The position numbers were made by a program, and so were the translations under genes. This document shows positions 43,837-51,916 of a DNA stretch of 64,000 nt, one piece after another (the stretch's first letter is position 1; the number at the start of each line of letters is the position of its first letter). Origin of the DNA: Zavarzinia aquatilis (lineage in GTDB: Bacteria > Pseudomonadota > Alphaproteobacteria > Zavarziniales > Zavarziniaceae); NCBI RefSeq assembly GCF_003173035.1, contig NZ_QGLE01000001.1:248001-312000 (forward strand), written 5' to 3'. Under the pieces are notes generated by a model. That model did not search any database and was not told the origin of the DNA. It worked only from the letters and a program-made list of their open reading frames with translations.

Positions 43837-44886
43837 TCAGGCCCGCGCCTGATCAGCATGGCGGGCGTGCTGGCCGAATTCATGGGTGCCGCTGGCGCCC
43901 TCGGGCAGGGCGATCTCGCCCGCGGCGACCCGTTTCTGCAGATAGACGAAACCCTGCGCCGTGACGGCGAAGAGATGCTCGCCCGCCTTCACCGGCCTGT
44001 ATTTCGAGGGTTCTTCGCCGGTGAAACAGGGCAGGGGGGCGACCACGGTGTCGTAATCGACATTGAAGAACAGGGGGAACGAATAGCGTTCCTCCTTCAC
44101 CTTGCGCACCCGGTGCGAGGTGGCGACGAACTGGCCGTTGGTCCAGACCTCCAGCATGTCGCCGATATTGACGACGAAGGCATTCTCAAGGGGCGGCACG
44201 TCGATCCAGTCGCCCTTGCCGTTCATCACCTCGAGCCCGGGGGCGGTTACCCGCAGCAGGGTGAAACATTCCATGTCGGTGTGCGGGCTGATGCCGAAGG
44301 CATTGCCGGGCGCGTTCGGACTGAAGGGATAATGCACGAGGCGAAGCTGGCTCGGCGGCTTGGTCACATAGCTGTCGAACAGCGACTGGTCCTGGCCCAG
44401 CGCCTCGGCGAAGGCACGCAGCAGCGTGCGGCCGACCTGCATGACGCCATCGTAATAGGCGCCCACTCTCTCTTTGAAGCCGGGCAGGGAGGGCCACTGG
44501 TTGGGGCCCAGCATGGGATTGCCGGCGAGGTAATCCACGTCGTCCGCCGGCAGGTCCTGCGACAGGTCAAAGGCTTCCTTCTGGTCGGGCACGCCGCCGT
44601 AGATCACTTCCTCGCCCACCGGAACGTAACCCCGGTGATTGCTGGACTTGCCGATATAGACCTGCATCTTCTCGTCGACCGGCCGGGCGAAGAATTCCTT
44701 CGCCGCGGCCAGCAGATCGTCGAACAGCCCTGGCGCCATGCCGTGGCCGGTGACATAGAGGAAGCCGATGGTGCGGGCGGTCTCGCCCAGCGCCTCGACC
44801 ACCCGCCGCTTCGCCGCCGTGTCGGCGCCGAAGAGGGGGGAGATGTCGATCACCGGAAGGCTGGTGAAATCGCCGGGCGTCGCCAT
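43837..44886 (-). CDS. Isopenicillin N synthase-like Fe(II)/2-oxoglutarate oxygenase B
   Basis: 349 residues with the same build as its neighbour: His 202 and Asp 204 (SPHTDME), His 258 (ATSHRV) and Arg 267-x-Ser 269. Long blocks such as VTGHGMAP, FFARPVDEKM and TKPPSQLRLVHYP are identical in both copies, which shows a tandem duplication. The residue around the metal differs (HTDME against HTDYE), so the substrates may differ. It begins 29 bases after the binding-protein gene. Confidence 0.9.
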   Translation of the reverse strand: MATPGDFTSLPVIDISPLFGADTAAKRRVVEALGETARTIGFLYVTGHGMAPGLFDDLLAAAKEFFARPVDEKMQVYIGKSSNHRGYVPVGEEVIYGGVPDQKEAFDLSQDLPADDVDYLAGNPMLGPNQWPSLPGFKERVGAYYDGVMQVGRTLLRAFAEALGQDQSLFDSYVTKPPSQLRLVHYPFSPNAPGNAFGISPHTDMECFTLLRVTAPGLEVMNGKGDWIDVPPLENAFVVNIGDMLEVWTNGQFVATSHRVRKVKEERYSFPLFFNVDYDTVVAPLPCFTGEEPSKYRPVKAGEHLFAVTAQGFVYLQKRVAAGEIALPEGASGTHEFGQHARHADQARA

Positions 44887-44915
44887 GGCTGTCGGTCCTC
44901 GTGTGGTGCCGGCGG

Positions 44916-45983
44916 TTACAGCTTTCCTTCGGCCGCCATCGCCGTGTAGGTGTCGTCGTAGCGCAGCTTCACATTGGCCGGATCGCCCAGCACCTTGCCG
45001 CCGGGCAGGCCGAGGCCGATGGCGTCGGGGCTCTTGGCGCCTTCACCGAGCAAGCCGTGATCGAAGCTGAACTTCGAGACGAGGGTGAGGGCGTCGGCCA
45101 TTTCCTTGCTGCGATAGAAGGCGACGGCTTCGGCCGGGGTCTTGAACAGATGAGTGGTGGCGAGCTGGGTCTCGAAGCCCGGGATATCGGTGCCCGCGGC
45201 CTTGGCCATGAACTCCATCGCCTCCTTGCTCTTGGCGTCGCCCTTGCCGATCAGGTCGAGGGTTTCGTACCAGGCGCCGACCAGGGCCTTGCCGAGGGCG
45301 GGGTTATCCTTGAGCATCTCGGTATGGACGATGGCGACGTCGAGGATTTCCGCCGGGATCTTCGAGCTGTCGAAGATGGGCGAGACATCGGCCATGGCCT
45401 CGATATCCGACAGGGCCGGCTTCCAGGCGACGATCGCCTGCACGTCGGGGGTCGAGAAGGCGGCGACGAAATCGGCGTCGGAGACGTTCACGGTCTTCAG
45501 ATCGGCTTCCTTGAGCCCGACACTTTCGAGGGCGCGGGCCAGCAGGTAGTGCGACACCGAGAACTGCACCAGATGGACGGTCGCGCCCTTCAGATCGGCG
45601 ACGGTCTTGCCCTTGCCCTTCAACACGATGCCGTCGTTGCCGTTGGAATAGTCGCCCATGACGAGGACGGTGGAATCGACACCGCCGGCAGCCGGGATGG
45701 TCAGTGCGTCCATGCTGGCGATCAGCACGCCGTCGAACTGGCCGGCGGTATACTGGTTCACGGACTCGATATAGTCGGGCACCTGCACGAGGTCGATCTC
45801 GATGCCGTATTTGTCGGCCCATTTCTTGATGATGCCGGCTTCCTGGGCATAGAACCAGGGCATGAAGCCGGCATAGATCGTGGTCGCGACCCGGAACTTC
45901 GTCTTGCTCTCGGCCGAAGCCGGGCTGACGATCAGGGCGAGACAGCTCAGAAGCGCGGCGGCGAGACAGGCCATTCGTTTCAT
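44916..45983 (-). CDS. ABC transporter substrate-binding protein, urea-carboxylase-region type
   Basis: 355 residues with a signal peptide (MKRMACLAAALLSCLALIVSPASA). The body resembles the NMT1/TauA-like binding proteins, more exactly those beside urea/guanidine carboxylase genes: IYAGFMPWFYAQEAGIIKKWADKYGI, DGVLIASMDALTIPAAGGVD, GDYSNGNDGIVLKGKG and VSHYLLARALESVGL. No permease or ATPase gene is in the cluster, so it either uses a distant transporter or acts as a periplasmic sensor. It lies 22 bases from the unknown gene upstream. Confidence 0.85.
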   Translation of the reverse strand: MKRMACLAAALLSCLALIVSPASAESKTKFRVATTIYAGFMPWFYAQEAGIIKKWADKYGIEIDLVQVPDYIESVNQYTAGQFDGVLIASMDALTIPAAGGVDSTVLVMGDYSNGNDGIVLKGKGKTVADLKGATVHLVQFSVSHYLLARALESVGLKEADLKTVNVSDADFVAAFSTPDVQAIVAWKPALSDIEAMADVSPIFDSSKIPAEILDVAIVHTEMLKDNPALGKALVGAWYETLDLIGKGDAKSKEAMEFMAKAAGTDIPGFETQLATTHLFKTPAEAVAFYRSKEMADALTLVSKFSFDHGLLGEGAKSPDAIGLGLPGGKVLGDPANVKLRYDDTYTAMAAEGKL

Positions 45984-46005
45984 CTATACTCTCCTCGTTA
46001 CAGGG

Positions 46006-46821
46006 TCAGCGGGCGAGCGCCGTCGGGCGCAGGGCGGAAAAATCGACGAGATCGGTCAGGACGCCCTGAAGCGCCTCGATCTGCCATTCACGGCTGATCG
46101 GCGTGCCGTCCCGGGCGACATCCGCGGTCAGCAGCAGGGCGCCGCCGTGGCCGGTCACCGGGGCGAGGCCCATGCCTTCGCGGTAGGGCAGGCTGGACCG
46201 GGTGATCAGCCAACCGTCATCGCCGACATGACCGAAAGACAATTCGCAATCGAGAAGGTCGCGGGCATGGGCCATGTCGGGCGCCGCCTTCACGATATCG
46301 GCGAGGCTGTCCGCCTCCGGCAGGGGCGTGGCGCGGTCGCGGGCGAACATGAACTGGTCGCCGGCCCGCACCAGAAAGGCGGCACGGCGCCCGCCGGCCT
46401 CGGTCAGGCGCACGGCGCAGGACGGCAGGGTCGCTTCGGGACCACGGTGCCAATGTTCGACATAGGCGACGTCGCGGCCCCGCTCGACCAGGACATCACC
46501 CTCGAAATGCAGGAAACCGCAGTCGGAATAGGGGCTCTTCGGCTGGAAATCGAGGGCGCGCGCCCATTCGAAACAGGTGCCGTCGAAGGTCAGCTCGCCC
46601 GCGAAACCTTCCTGACCGGCCAGCCACATCAGGCCCTCGCGGTCGAGATCGTCGAGGCAGCGGATGCCGGAGAGGTCGGGCCGGCCGGCCGGCTGGCGCA
46701 GATCGGCGTAGAAACTCGGGCCCTGCAGCCAGTATACGCTGGTCGTCGTGTCGCGCAGGCCGTCGGGCCAGGCGATCAGCGACCGCTGCCAAAGTCCACG
46801 GAGAGTTGCGACAGACACCAC
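46006..46821 (-). CDS. Conserved-looking protein of unknown function in the oxygenase cluster
   Basis: About 271 residues. A GGAGG lies five bases before a GTG at 46821, which I prefer to the TTG at 46833. There is no signal peptide or membrane segment. It is rich in Trp and aromatic residues (RGLWQRSLIAWPDG, TTSVYWLQGPSFYADLR, ECEWAR-like FEWARALDF, VEHWHRG), consistent with a beta-barrel or lipocalin-like fold. I do not recognise the family for certain. It is the first gene after the LysR box. Confidence 0.75.
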   Translation of the reverse strand: MVSVATLRGLWQRSLIAWPDGLRDTTTSVYWLQGPSFYADLRQPAGRPDLSGIRCLDDLDREGLMWLAGQEGFAGELTFDGTCFEWARALDFQPKSPYSDCGFLHFEGDVLVERGRDVAYVEHWHRGPEATLPSCAVRLTEAGGRRAAFLVRAGDQFMFARDRATPLPEADSLADIVKAAPDMAHARDLLDCELSFGHVGDDGWLITRSSLPYREGMGLAPVTGHGGALLLTADVARDGTPISREWQIEALQGVLTDLVDFSALRPTALAR

Positions 46822-46900
46822 GGCGGCCTCCAAGAACGGGCGATCCCGAAAGCATGGCGGCCCATTGTGCGGTGCGGTAGGTGGTAAATGTCAATGCAGA

Positions 46901-46919
46901 TCATAGATAAAATCTATGA
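46901..46919. promoter_or_regulatory. Putative LysR-type box
   Basis: TCATAGAT-AAA-ATCTATGA is a perfect 8+3+8 inverted repeat containing TAGAT-AAA-ATCTA, a T-N11-A motif with full dyad symmetry. It overlaps the lysR stop and lies about 80 bases before the operon start, in the most AT-rich stretch of the area. Confidence 0.65.
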
Positions 46920-47873
46920 CTCCAGCTTGTCGAGTTCGGCCTGGATCGCCTCGACCAGCAGGAGTGTCGGGGTGCTGCAGTCAGACTCCGCCCGCGTGAT
47001 GACATAGACATGGTAACTGGGCAGGATTTCAGGCGGCAGCAGCGGCCACAGGCTCTTGCCCGCGGCCTCGGCGACCACCGTGGGCAGAAAGCCGATGCCA
47101 AGGCCGAGTTCGATCAGGCGGCGCACCTCGTGCAGGTTCTCGGCATAGCCGCCGACCCGGCGGCCCAGCCCGAAACGGCGGCGGAACTGGCGTAATTGCT
47201 CGGTTTCGTCCTCGCCGGTCAGGATGAAGCGGTCGCCGATGAAATCGCCCGGATGGCCGGGGGCGCTGCCAAAGCGGGGATGGCGCGGTCCGCAGTAGAG
47301 CTGCTGGGTCTCGCGCATCAGGGGCCGATAGGTCAGGCCCGCCGCGGGGGCGGTATCCCCGGCGAGGCCGATTTCCGCCTCGCCCTTGGACACGGCCCGA
47401 ATGACGGCGCTGTGCGGGGCGATGTCGAATTTGATCTCGATGCCCGGATAAGCGGCGTTGAAGCCGACGAGGGCGCGCTCGAAGGCCGGGCTGACCAGAT
47501 TGGAGATCATGTGCAGGCGGATCGCGCCTTCGACGACGCCGGCGACCTTGGCGACTTCGTGGGGGATGTCGCGGGCGGCGAGGGCCATCTGCTCGCAGAT
47601 CTTGAGGAGGGCGGTGCCGGCGGCGGTCGGCTCGATGCCGGTCGCGCTTCGCGTGCACAGGCGGGTGCCGATCTGGTCCTCGAGCCGTTTCAGCGCGGCG
47701 CTGATGCTGGGCTGCTGCCGGTTCAGCTTGCGCGCGGCGGCGCCGATGCCGCCCGAGCGGATGATCTCGACGTAGAGCTTGAACAGATTCCAGTCGATCC
47801 GCTGGGCGAAGACGTGATCGTTGGTGCTGTCGGCGGCGACGGGACGGGTGATGCGCTTGGCGGACTTCGGCAT
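46914..47873 (-). CDS. LysR family transcriptional regulator
   Basis: 319 residues. The N-terminal winged helix (LFKLYVEIIRSGGIGAAARKLNRQQPSISAALKRLEDQIGTRL) is standard, with a 25-residue leader before it. The effector domain follows from about residue 115. It is transcribed ahead of the unknown gene, binding protein and two oxygenases on the same strand, and a T-N11-A palindrome lies at its 3' end. It is therefore the likely activator of that cluster. The inducer is unknown. Confidence 0.92.
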   Translation of the reverse strand: MPKSAKRITRPVAADSTNDHVFAQRIDWNLFKLYVEIIRSGGIGAAARKLNRQQPSISAALKRLEDQIGTRLCTRSATGIEPTAAGTALLKICEQMALAARDIPHEVAKVAGVVEGAIRLHMISNLVSPAFERALVGFNAAYPGIEIKFDIAPHSAVIRAVSKGEAEIGLAGDTAPAAGLTYRPLMRETQQLYCGPRHPRFGSAPGHPGDFIGDRFILTGEDETEQLRQFRRRFGLGRRVGGYAENLHEVRRLIELGLGIGFLPTVVAEAAGKSLWPLLPPEILPSYHVYVITRAESDCSTPTLLLVEAIQAELDKLES

Positions 47874-47914
47874 GGAGGTTTCGATCTTCTGCTGATCCGC
47901 TATAGTGCGCCACC

Positions 47915-48694
47915 ATGACGACGACGAACAACGATACTGCGCCGCGGATCTACACGGCTGCCCTTGCCATCATCGGCAATGAAATCCTGTCGGGCCGGAC
48001 CCAGGACGCCAATCTGGCGCATCTGGCCAAGACCCTGAACGGCTGGGGCGTCGAGATGCGGGAAGTCCGCGTCGTGCCGGACGTCGAGGCGGAGATCGTC
48101 GCCGCCGTCAACGCGCTGCGGGCCCGTTACGATTACGTCTTCACGACGGGCGGCATCGGCCCCACGCACGACGACATCACCGCCGATTCGATCGCCCGGG
48201 CTTTCGGCCTCGCGCTGATCGAACATCCAGCGGCCATCGCTCTTCTCGAAACGCATTATCCGCCGGGCGAATTGACTCCGGTGCGCCGCCGCATGGCGCG
48301 GGTGCCGGAAGGCGCCGATCTGATCGAGAATCCGATATCGAAGGCGCCGGGCTTCAAGATCGGCAATGTCTTCGTGCTGGCCGGCGTGCCCGCGATCATG
48401 AAGGCCCAGCTCGAAGGCACGCGGCCCCATATCGCCGGTGGCCGCACGGTGCAGTCGGAAACCGTTTCCGTCCTCGTCGGCGAGAGCCGGATCGCGATCC
48501 TGCTCGAGGATGTGCAGAAGCTCTATCCCGACGTCGACATGGGCAGCTACCCCTTCTTCCGAAAGGGCAGCTTCGGCACGGCCCTTGTCCTCCGCGGGCG
48601 CGAGCCGGCGCGTTTGTCGGCGGCCATGGCGGCGCTGACGGCGGCCCTGGTCGCGGCCGGGGTCGAACCGCATCCTGGCGAGATTCCCGACTGA
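47915..48694 (+). CDS. CinA-like molybdopterin-binding domain protein
   Basis: 259 residues. It covers the MoaB/Mog-like domain: AIIGNEILSGRTQDANLAHLAK, VFTTGGIGPTHDDITADSIARAFG and VLAGVPAIMKAQLE. The C-terminal NMN deamidase domain of full CinA is missing, so it belongs to the short form. The short form may be a pyrophosphatase acting on nucleotides, which is inferred from the family. It is divergent from lysR with only about 40 bases between. Confidence 0.9.
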   Translation: MTTTNNDTAPRIYTAALAIIGNEILSGRTQDANLAHLAKTLNGWGVEMREVRVVPDVEAEIVAAVNALRARYDYVFTTGGIGPTHDDITADSIARAFGLALIEHPAAIALLETHYPPGELTPVRRRMARVPEGADLIENPISKAPGFKIGNVFVLAGVPAIMKAQLEGTRPHIAGGRTVQSETVSVLVGESRIAILLEDVQKLYPDVDMGSYPFFRKGSFGTALVLRGREPARLSAAMAALTAALVAAGVEPHPGEIPD

Positions 48695-48751
48695 CGGCAG
48701 CGAAGTGGCCGGAATGTGACGGTGGACGCAACCCCGCCGCATTTCAGGCGT

Positions 48752-48757
48752 TATAAT
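48752..48757 (+). promoter_or_regulatory. Consensus -10 box TATAAT
   Basis: A perfect TATAAT lies 37 bases before the TTG start of the glycine-zipper lipoprotein gene. No clear -35 box is seen at the usual distance. A consensus box is rare in this GC-rich window. Confidence 0.5.
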
Positions 48758-48793
48758 CGGCGCAGTACCGATCCTGAATCGGGGAGAACCCTG

Positions 48794-49174
48794 TTGAACA
48801 AGACTGTCGCCGTGCTGGCCGCCGCGCTCGCCCTGTCGGCCTGCGCCTCGGGCTATCGTCCCGTGGTCGATCCTTCCATGTCCAAGGCGCCTCCGGGCTA
48901 TTACGAGCACGATCTCGCTTATTGCCAGAATCTCGCGGATCAGGTGCCGACCGGTAACGAGGCGGCCTCCAACGCCCTTGGCGGGGCCGCGCTTGGTGCC
49001 ATCGCCGGTGGCGTCATCGGCTCGTTCTCGGGCGATTTCGGCAAGGGCCTCGCCGCGGGTGCCGGTATCGGCGCGGCGACCGGCGCCGCCCGCGGCACGG
49101 TGAATGCGGAACAGGAAAAGCGCCGCGTGATCGACAATTGTATGCGTAACCGGGGCTACTCGGTCCTCAACTGA
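48794..49174 (+). CDS. Glycine-zipper lipoprotein
   Basis: 126 residues from a TTG preceded by GGGGAG eight bases away. NKTVAVLAAALALSACAS is a lipoprotein signal with lipobox LSAC. The middle (GGAALGAIAGGVIGSF, GKGLAAGAGIGAATGAA) has the GxxxG repeats of glycine-zipper proteins that insert in the outer membrane, and the C-terminus is NCMRNRGYSVLN. The role may be envelope integrity; this is inferred from related proteins. Confidence 0.85.
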   Translation: MNKTVAVLAAALALSACASGYRPVVDPSMSKAPPGYYEHDLAYCQNLADQVPTGNEAASNALGGAALGAIAGGVIGSFSGDFGKGLAAGAGIGAATGAARGTVNAEQEKRRVIDNCMRNRGYSVLN

Positions 49175-49180
49175 GCGAGC

Positions 49181-49208
49181 TTTACGCGCCGGGCCTGCGT
49201 GCTACAAC
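49181..49208 (+). promoter_or_regulatory. Predicted promoter of tRNA-Leu
   Basis: TTTACG (49181-49186) and TACAAC (49203-49208), spaced 16 bases, lie just after the lipoprotein stop and about 40 bases before the tRNA. Confidence 0.45.
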
Positions 49209-49250
49209 CCGGGTGGGGACGGCGATGGCCGATTCCCGCCTTCCTTGCGT

Positions 49251-49334
49251 GCCCGCTTGGCGGAATTGGTAGACGCAAGCGACTTAAAATCGCTCGGCAT
49301 TGCCGTGCCGGTTCGATCCCGGCAGCGGGCACCA
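49251..49334 (+). tRNA. tRNA-Leu (anticodon TAA)
   Basis: The acceptor arms GCCCGCT and AGCGGGC pair fully, and CCA is encoded at the 3' end. The anticodon stem AGCGA/TCGCT holds the loop CTTAAAA with anticodon TAA at 49285-49287. The T arm GTTCGATCC is normal, and the long variable arm makes it class II, as expected for Leu. It decodes UUA and UUG. It ends 17 bases before a lipoprotein gene that may share its transcript. Confidence 0.96.
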
Positions 49335-49351
49335 CGGGAAGGAACAGGAAG

Positions 49352-49819
49352 ATGTCGCGCAAGTTCGTCTGGTTTCTGCTGGCCGGCGCCGCCGCCGGTC
49401 TCGGCGCCTGCGCCAGTCCCCGCGCCGACGCCGCGCTCCAGGCTCAGGACAGCCTGATCGGTATGCGCAAGGCCGACCTCGTGTCCTGCGCCGGGGCGCC
49501 TACCGCCGCCATGCAGACGGTGCCTGGCGAAGAGGTTCTGACTTACGAAAGCCGCAACATAACCGGTTACCCCTCGGGGCCCAGTTTCGGCATCGGTGTC
49601 TTCGGCGGCTCCGGCAATGTCGGCTATGGCTTCGGCGTGCCGGTCGGCGGCGCGCCCTATGTCGACGACAGCCAGAACTGCCGGGCCAGTTTCACGATTC
49701 GAAACGGGGCGGTCGCCCGCGTTGTCTATGGCGGCTCGGATGTCGGCCAGACCCGTCGGCTCGAGCAATGCTACCAGATCATCGAGAATTGCCTGCCGGC
49801 CACCGGCGGCAAGCCCTGA
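49352..49819 (+). CDS. Small outer-membrane lipoprotein of unknown function
   Basis: 155 residues. MSRKFVWFLLAGAAAGLGAC is a lipoprotein signal with lipobox LGAC. The mature part contains DSLIGMRKADLVSCAGAPTAAM, like the SmpA/OmlA or BamE-type 'G..k.dl....G.P' repeats, then a Gly-rich stretch (GIGVFGGSGNVGYGFGVPVGG). AAGGAACAGGAAG precedes the ATG. It follows the tRNA immediately and ends before a strong terminator. Confidence 0.85.
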   Translation: MSRKFVWFLLAGAAAGLGACASPRADAALQAQDSLIGMRKADLVSCAGAPTAAMQTVPGEEVLTYESRNITGYPSGPSFGIGVFGGSGNVGYGFGVPVGGAPYVDDSQNCRASFTIRNGAVARVVYGGSDVGQTRRLEQCYQIIENCLPATGGKP

Positions 49820-49839
49820 CCCAAACGGGCATAAAAAGG

Positions 49840-49870
49840 AAGCCCGGCCAGAGGGGGATGGCCGGGCTTT
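49840..49870 (+). terminator. Rho-independent terminator after the tRNA-lipoprotein unit
   Basis: AAGCCCGGCCA and TGGCCGGGCTT form an 11-base stem with an 8-base loop, followed by a short T run. It lies 20 bases after the lipoprotein stop. Confidence 0.85.
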
Positions 49871-50190
49871 ACGACCCTGTGCAGGGCTGGGGTGGACCGA
49901 CGAGGGGCAGGGCCGGTCCGGGGAGGTCGTACCCCTTGCGGGGCCTTTTCTGAAAGCCGCCTCGTCAGCAGCGGCATGAGAAGAGAATGTCCGGCAATTG
50001 GTACCGGTTCCGGGCCGAAATAAGGTCTTTTCGAGGCAGGGCGATTTTACCCCCGGCCCCATTACTGTGATCTCGCTCACACCTTTCTTCCCGTCTCGCA
50101 TGGTTCCATCTCCGCCGCATTTGTGCCGGGATTCTGGCATGGTGTGCGTGCCTGTTTGCGGAGCCGATTCCGCAGTTGATCGAGGGACCG
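49871..50190 (+). other. 320-base gap upstream of the ABC transporter
   Basis: No convincing gene is seen here. It holds a small second hairpin (CCCCTTGCGGGG at 49932-49943 followed by CCTTTT) and the CRP-like box at 50066-50081. The rest is presumably promoter and leader for the ABC transporter gene. Confidence 0.5.
50066..50081. promoter_or_regulatory. CRP/FNR-type box
   Basis: TGTGATCTCGCTCACA fits TGTGA-N6-TCACA exactly and differs from the E. coli CRP consensus only inside the spacer. It lies 110 bases before the start of the ABC transporter gene, a good position for activation. Confidence 0.6.
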
Positions 50191-51903
50191 ATGCGCAAGG
50201 CCTGGACATTCCTGAAGCAGTTGTGGGCTTTGACCGTCCCCTATTTCAAGTCGCCGGGCGGGCGTTGGGCGCTGGCTTTCTTCGCCTTTCTCGTCGGTCT
50301 CAGCTTCGTCCTCGTCGAGTTGAACGTCCGTTTCAGCTACTGGAACAATCGCTTCTTCACGGCGCTTCAGGAAAAGAACCAGGACGGCTTCTGGGTCGAA
50401 GTCGGCGTATTCGCCCAGCTGGCGGCGGTCTTCATCACCATCGCCGTGCTGCGCTACATCCTTCAGCAGGTGTTTGAAATTCGCTGGCGGACCTGGCTGA
50501 CCAATCATTTCGTGGCGCGCTGGACGACCGCCGAATCCTATTACAAGCTGCAGCTCGCCGACGGTCGGACCGATAACCCGGACCAGCGTATCGCGGAAGA
50601 CCTGCGCCTCTTCGTCGAACGCACGCTCAGCCTCTCGCTCAGCTTCATCTCCAATGCGGCGACCCTCGGCTCTTTCGCGGTCGTGCTCTGGGGCCTGTCC
50701 GAGCCGATCGAGACCTTCACCGTCGCGGGCACCGAGATCACGATTCCCGGCCTGCTGTTCTGGGCCGCGCTGGTCTATTCCGCCTTCATCACCTGGATTT
50801 CCCATCTGGTCGGGCGAAAGCTCGTGGGCCTCAACTTCAACCGCGAGCGCCGGGAGGCGGATTTCCGCTTCGATCTCGTCCGTATGCGCGAGAATGCCGA
50901 GGCCATCGCGCTCTATGGCGGCGCCCTTGTCGAGCGCGACCGGTTGAAGGGCCGCTTCGAGCGGGTGCGCGAAAATTTCATGGCCATCGTCAACCGCCAG
51001 AAATTCCTGGTGGGTCTGCAGGCGGCCTTCGATCAGGCGGTCGTCCTCGTGCCCTATCTGATCGTCTGGCCGGTCTATTTCGTCGGCAATGTTCCCTTCG
51101 GCCACATGACCCAGACCGCGGGCGCCTTCGGCCGGGTCCAGGATGCCTTTTCGTGGTTCGCCAGCCTCTATTCGACCCTTGCCGAATGGGTCGCGACGGT
51201 TCAGCGACTGACCGGCTTTATCGAGGCGCTCGAGGTGGCGGAGCGGAAGGCCTGTGCCGCCAAGCTGGAGCGGGGACCGCGCGACGAATGGTCGGTGGAT
51301 ATCGACATCCGTCTGCCCGATGAAAAGCCCCTGCTGTCGATGGACCTGACCCTGAAGGCCGGCGAAAGCGTGCTGATCGTCGGCGCCTCGGGTACCGGCA
51401 AATCGACCCTGTTCCGGGTGCTGGCGGGGGTCTGGCCCTTTGCCGACGGCAGGATCGTCATTCCGGCCTCGGCGCAGGATCGGGGCCGTCTGTTCCTGCC
51501 GCAGAAACCCTATGTTCCGGTTGGCACCCTGCGTGCGGCGGTCGCCTATCCGGCGCCCGAGGCCAGCGTGCCGGATGCCGTATTGCGCCAGGCACTGGTC
51601 GATGTCGATTTGTCCGCCCTGGCCGACCGGCTGGACGAGGAGGGGCACTGGCAGAACCGCCTGTCGGGCGGCGAGCTGCAGCGTCTCGCCATCGCGCGGG
51701 CGCTGGTGCAGAAGCCGGCCTGGCTGTTCCTCGACGAGGCGACCTCGGCCATGGATGAGGAGATGGAAAGCCGGCTCTACCGGATGCTCAAGGCGCGGCT
51801 GCCGGATACGACGCTGGTCTCCATCGGTCACCGTGCCAGCCTGAAGGCGTTCCACGACCGCGAGGTGCGACTGGAGGCCTCCTTGCCTCGCGCCGCGGAG
51901 TAA
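50191..51903 (+). CDS. ABC transporter, fused permease/ATPase, YddA/SbmA-BacA type
   Basis: 570 residues. The N-terminal SbmA/BacA-like membrane domain (FSYWNNRFFTALQEKNQDGFW, YYKLQL...DNPDQRIAEDLRLF) is fused to an ABC ATPase. Walker A GASGTGKST lies near 397, the signature LSGGELQRLAIARAL near 490 and Walker B WLFLDEATSAMD near 510. Relatives move peptides, cobalamin or very long acyl-CoA (ABCD family). The ATG at 50191 follows GAGGG. A CRP-like site lies upstream; it converges with the unknown gene downstream. Confidence 0.93.
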   Translation: MRKAWTFLKQLWALTVPYFKSPGGRWALAFFAFLVGLSFVLVELNVRFSYWNNRFFTALQEKNQDGFWVEVGVFAQLAAVFITIAVLRYILQQVFEIRWRTWLTNHFVARWTTAESYYKLQLADGRTDNPDQRIAEDLRLFVERTLSLSLSFISNAATLGSFAVVLWGLSEPIETFTVAGTEITIPGLLFWAALVYSAFITWISHLVGRKLVGLNFNRERREADFRFDLVRMRENAEAIALYGGALVERDRLKGRFERVRENFMAIVNRQKFLVGLQAAFDQAVVLVPYLIVWPVYFVGNVPFGHMTQTAGAFGRVQDAFSWFASLYSTLAEWVATVQRLTGFIEALEVAERKACAAKLERGPRDEWSVDIDIRLPDEKPLLSMDLTLKAGESVLIVGASGTGKSTLFRVLAGVWPFADGRIVIPASAQDRGRLFLPQKPYVPVGTLRAAVAYPAPEASVPDAVLRQALVDVDLSALADRLDEEGHWQNRLSGGELQRLAIARALVQKPAWLFLDEATSAMDEEMESRLYRMLKARLPDTTLVSIGHRASLKAFHDREVRLEASLPRAAE

Positions 51904-51916
51904 GTCCCACGGCCGG

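Noticed and set aside
43827-47914. A guanidine (ykkC) riboswitch before the binding-protein cluster
   Set aside because: The gaps are too short (about 80, 22, 29 and 10 bases) and show none of the conserved ACGR loops; regulation by the LysR box is more likely.
49251-49334. tRNA-Leu as an integration site for a genomic island
   Set aside because: No integrase gene follows and no repeat of the tRNA 3' end is seen in the window.
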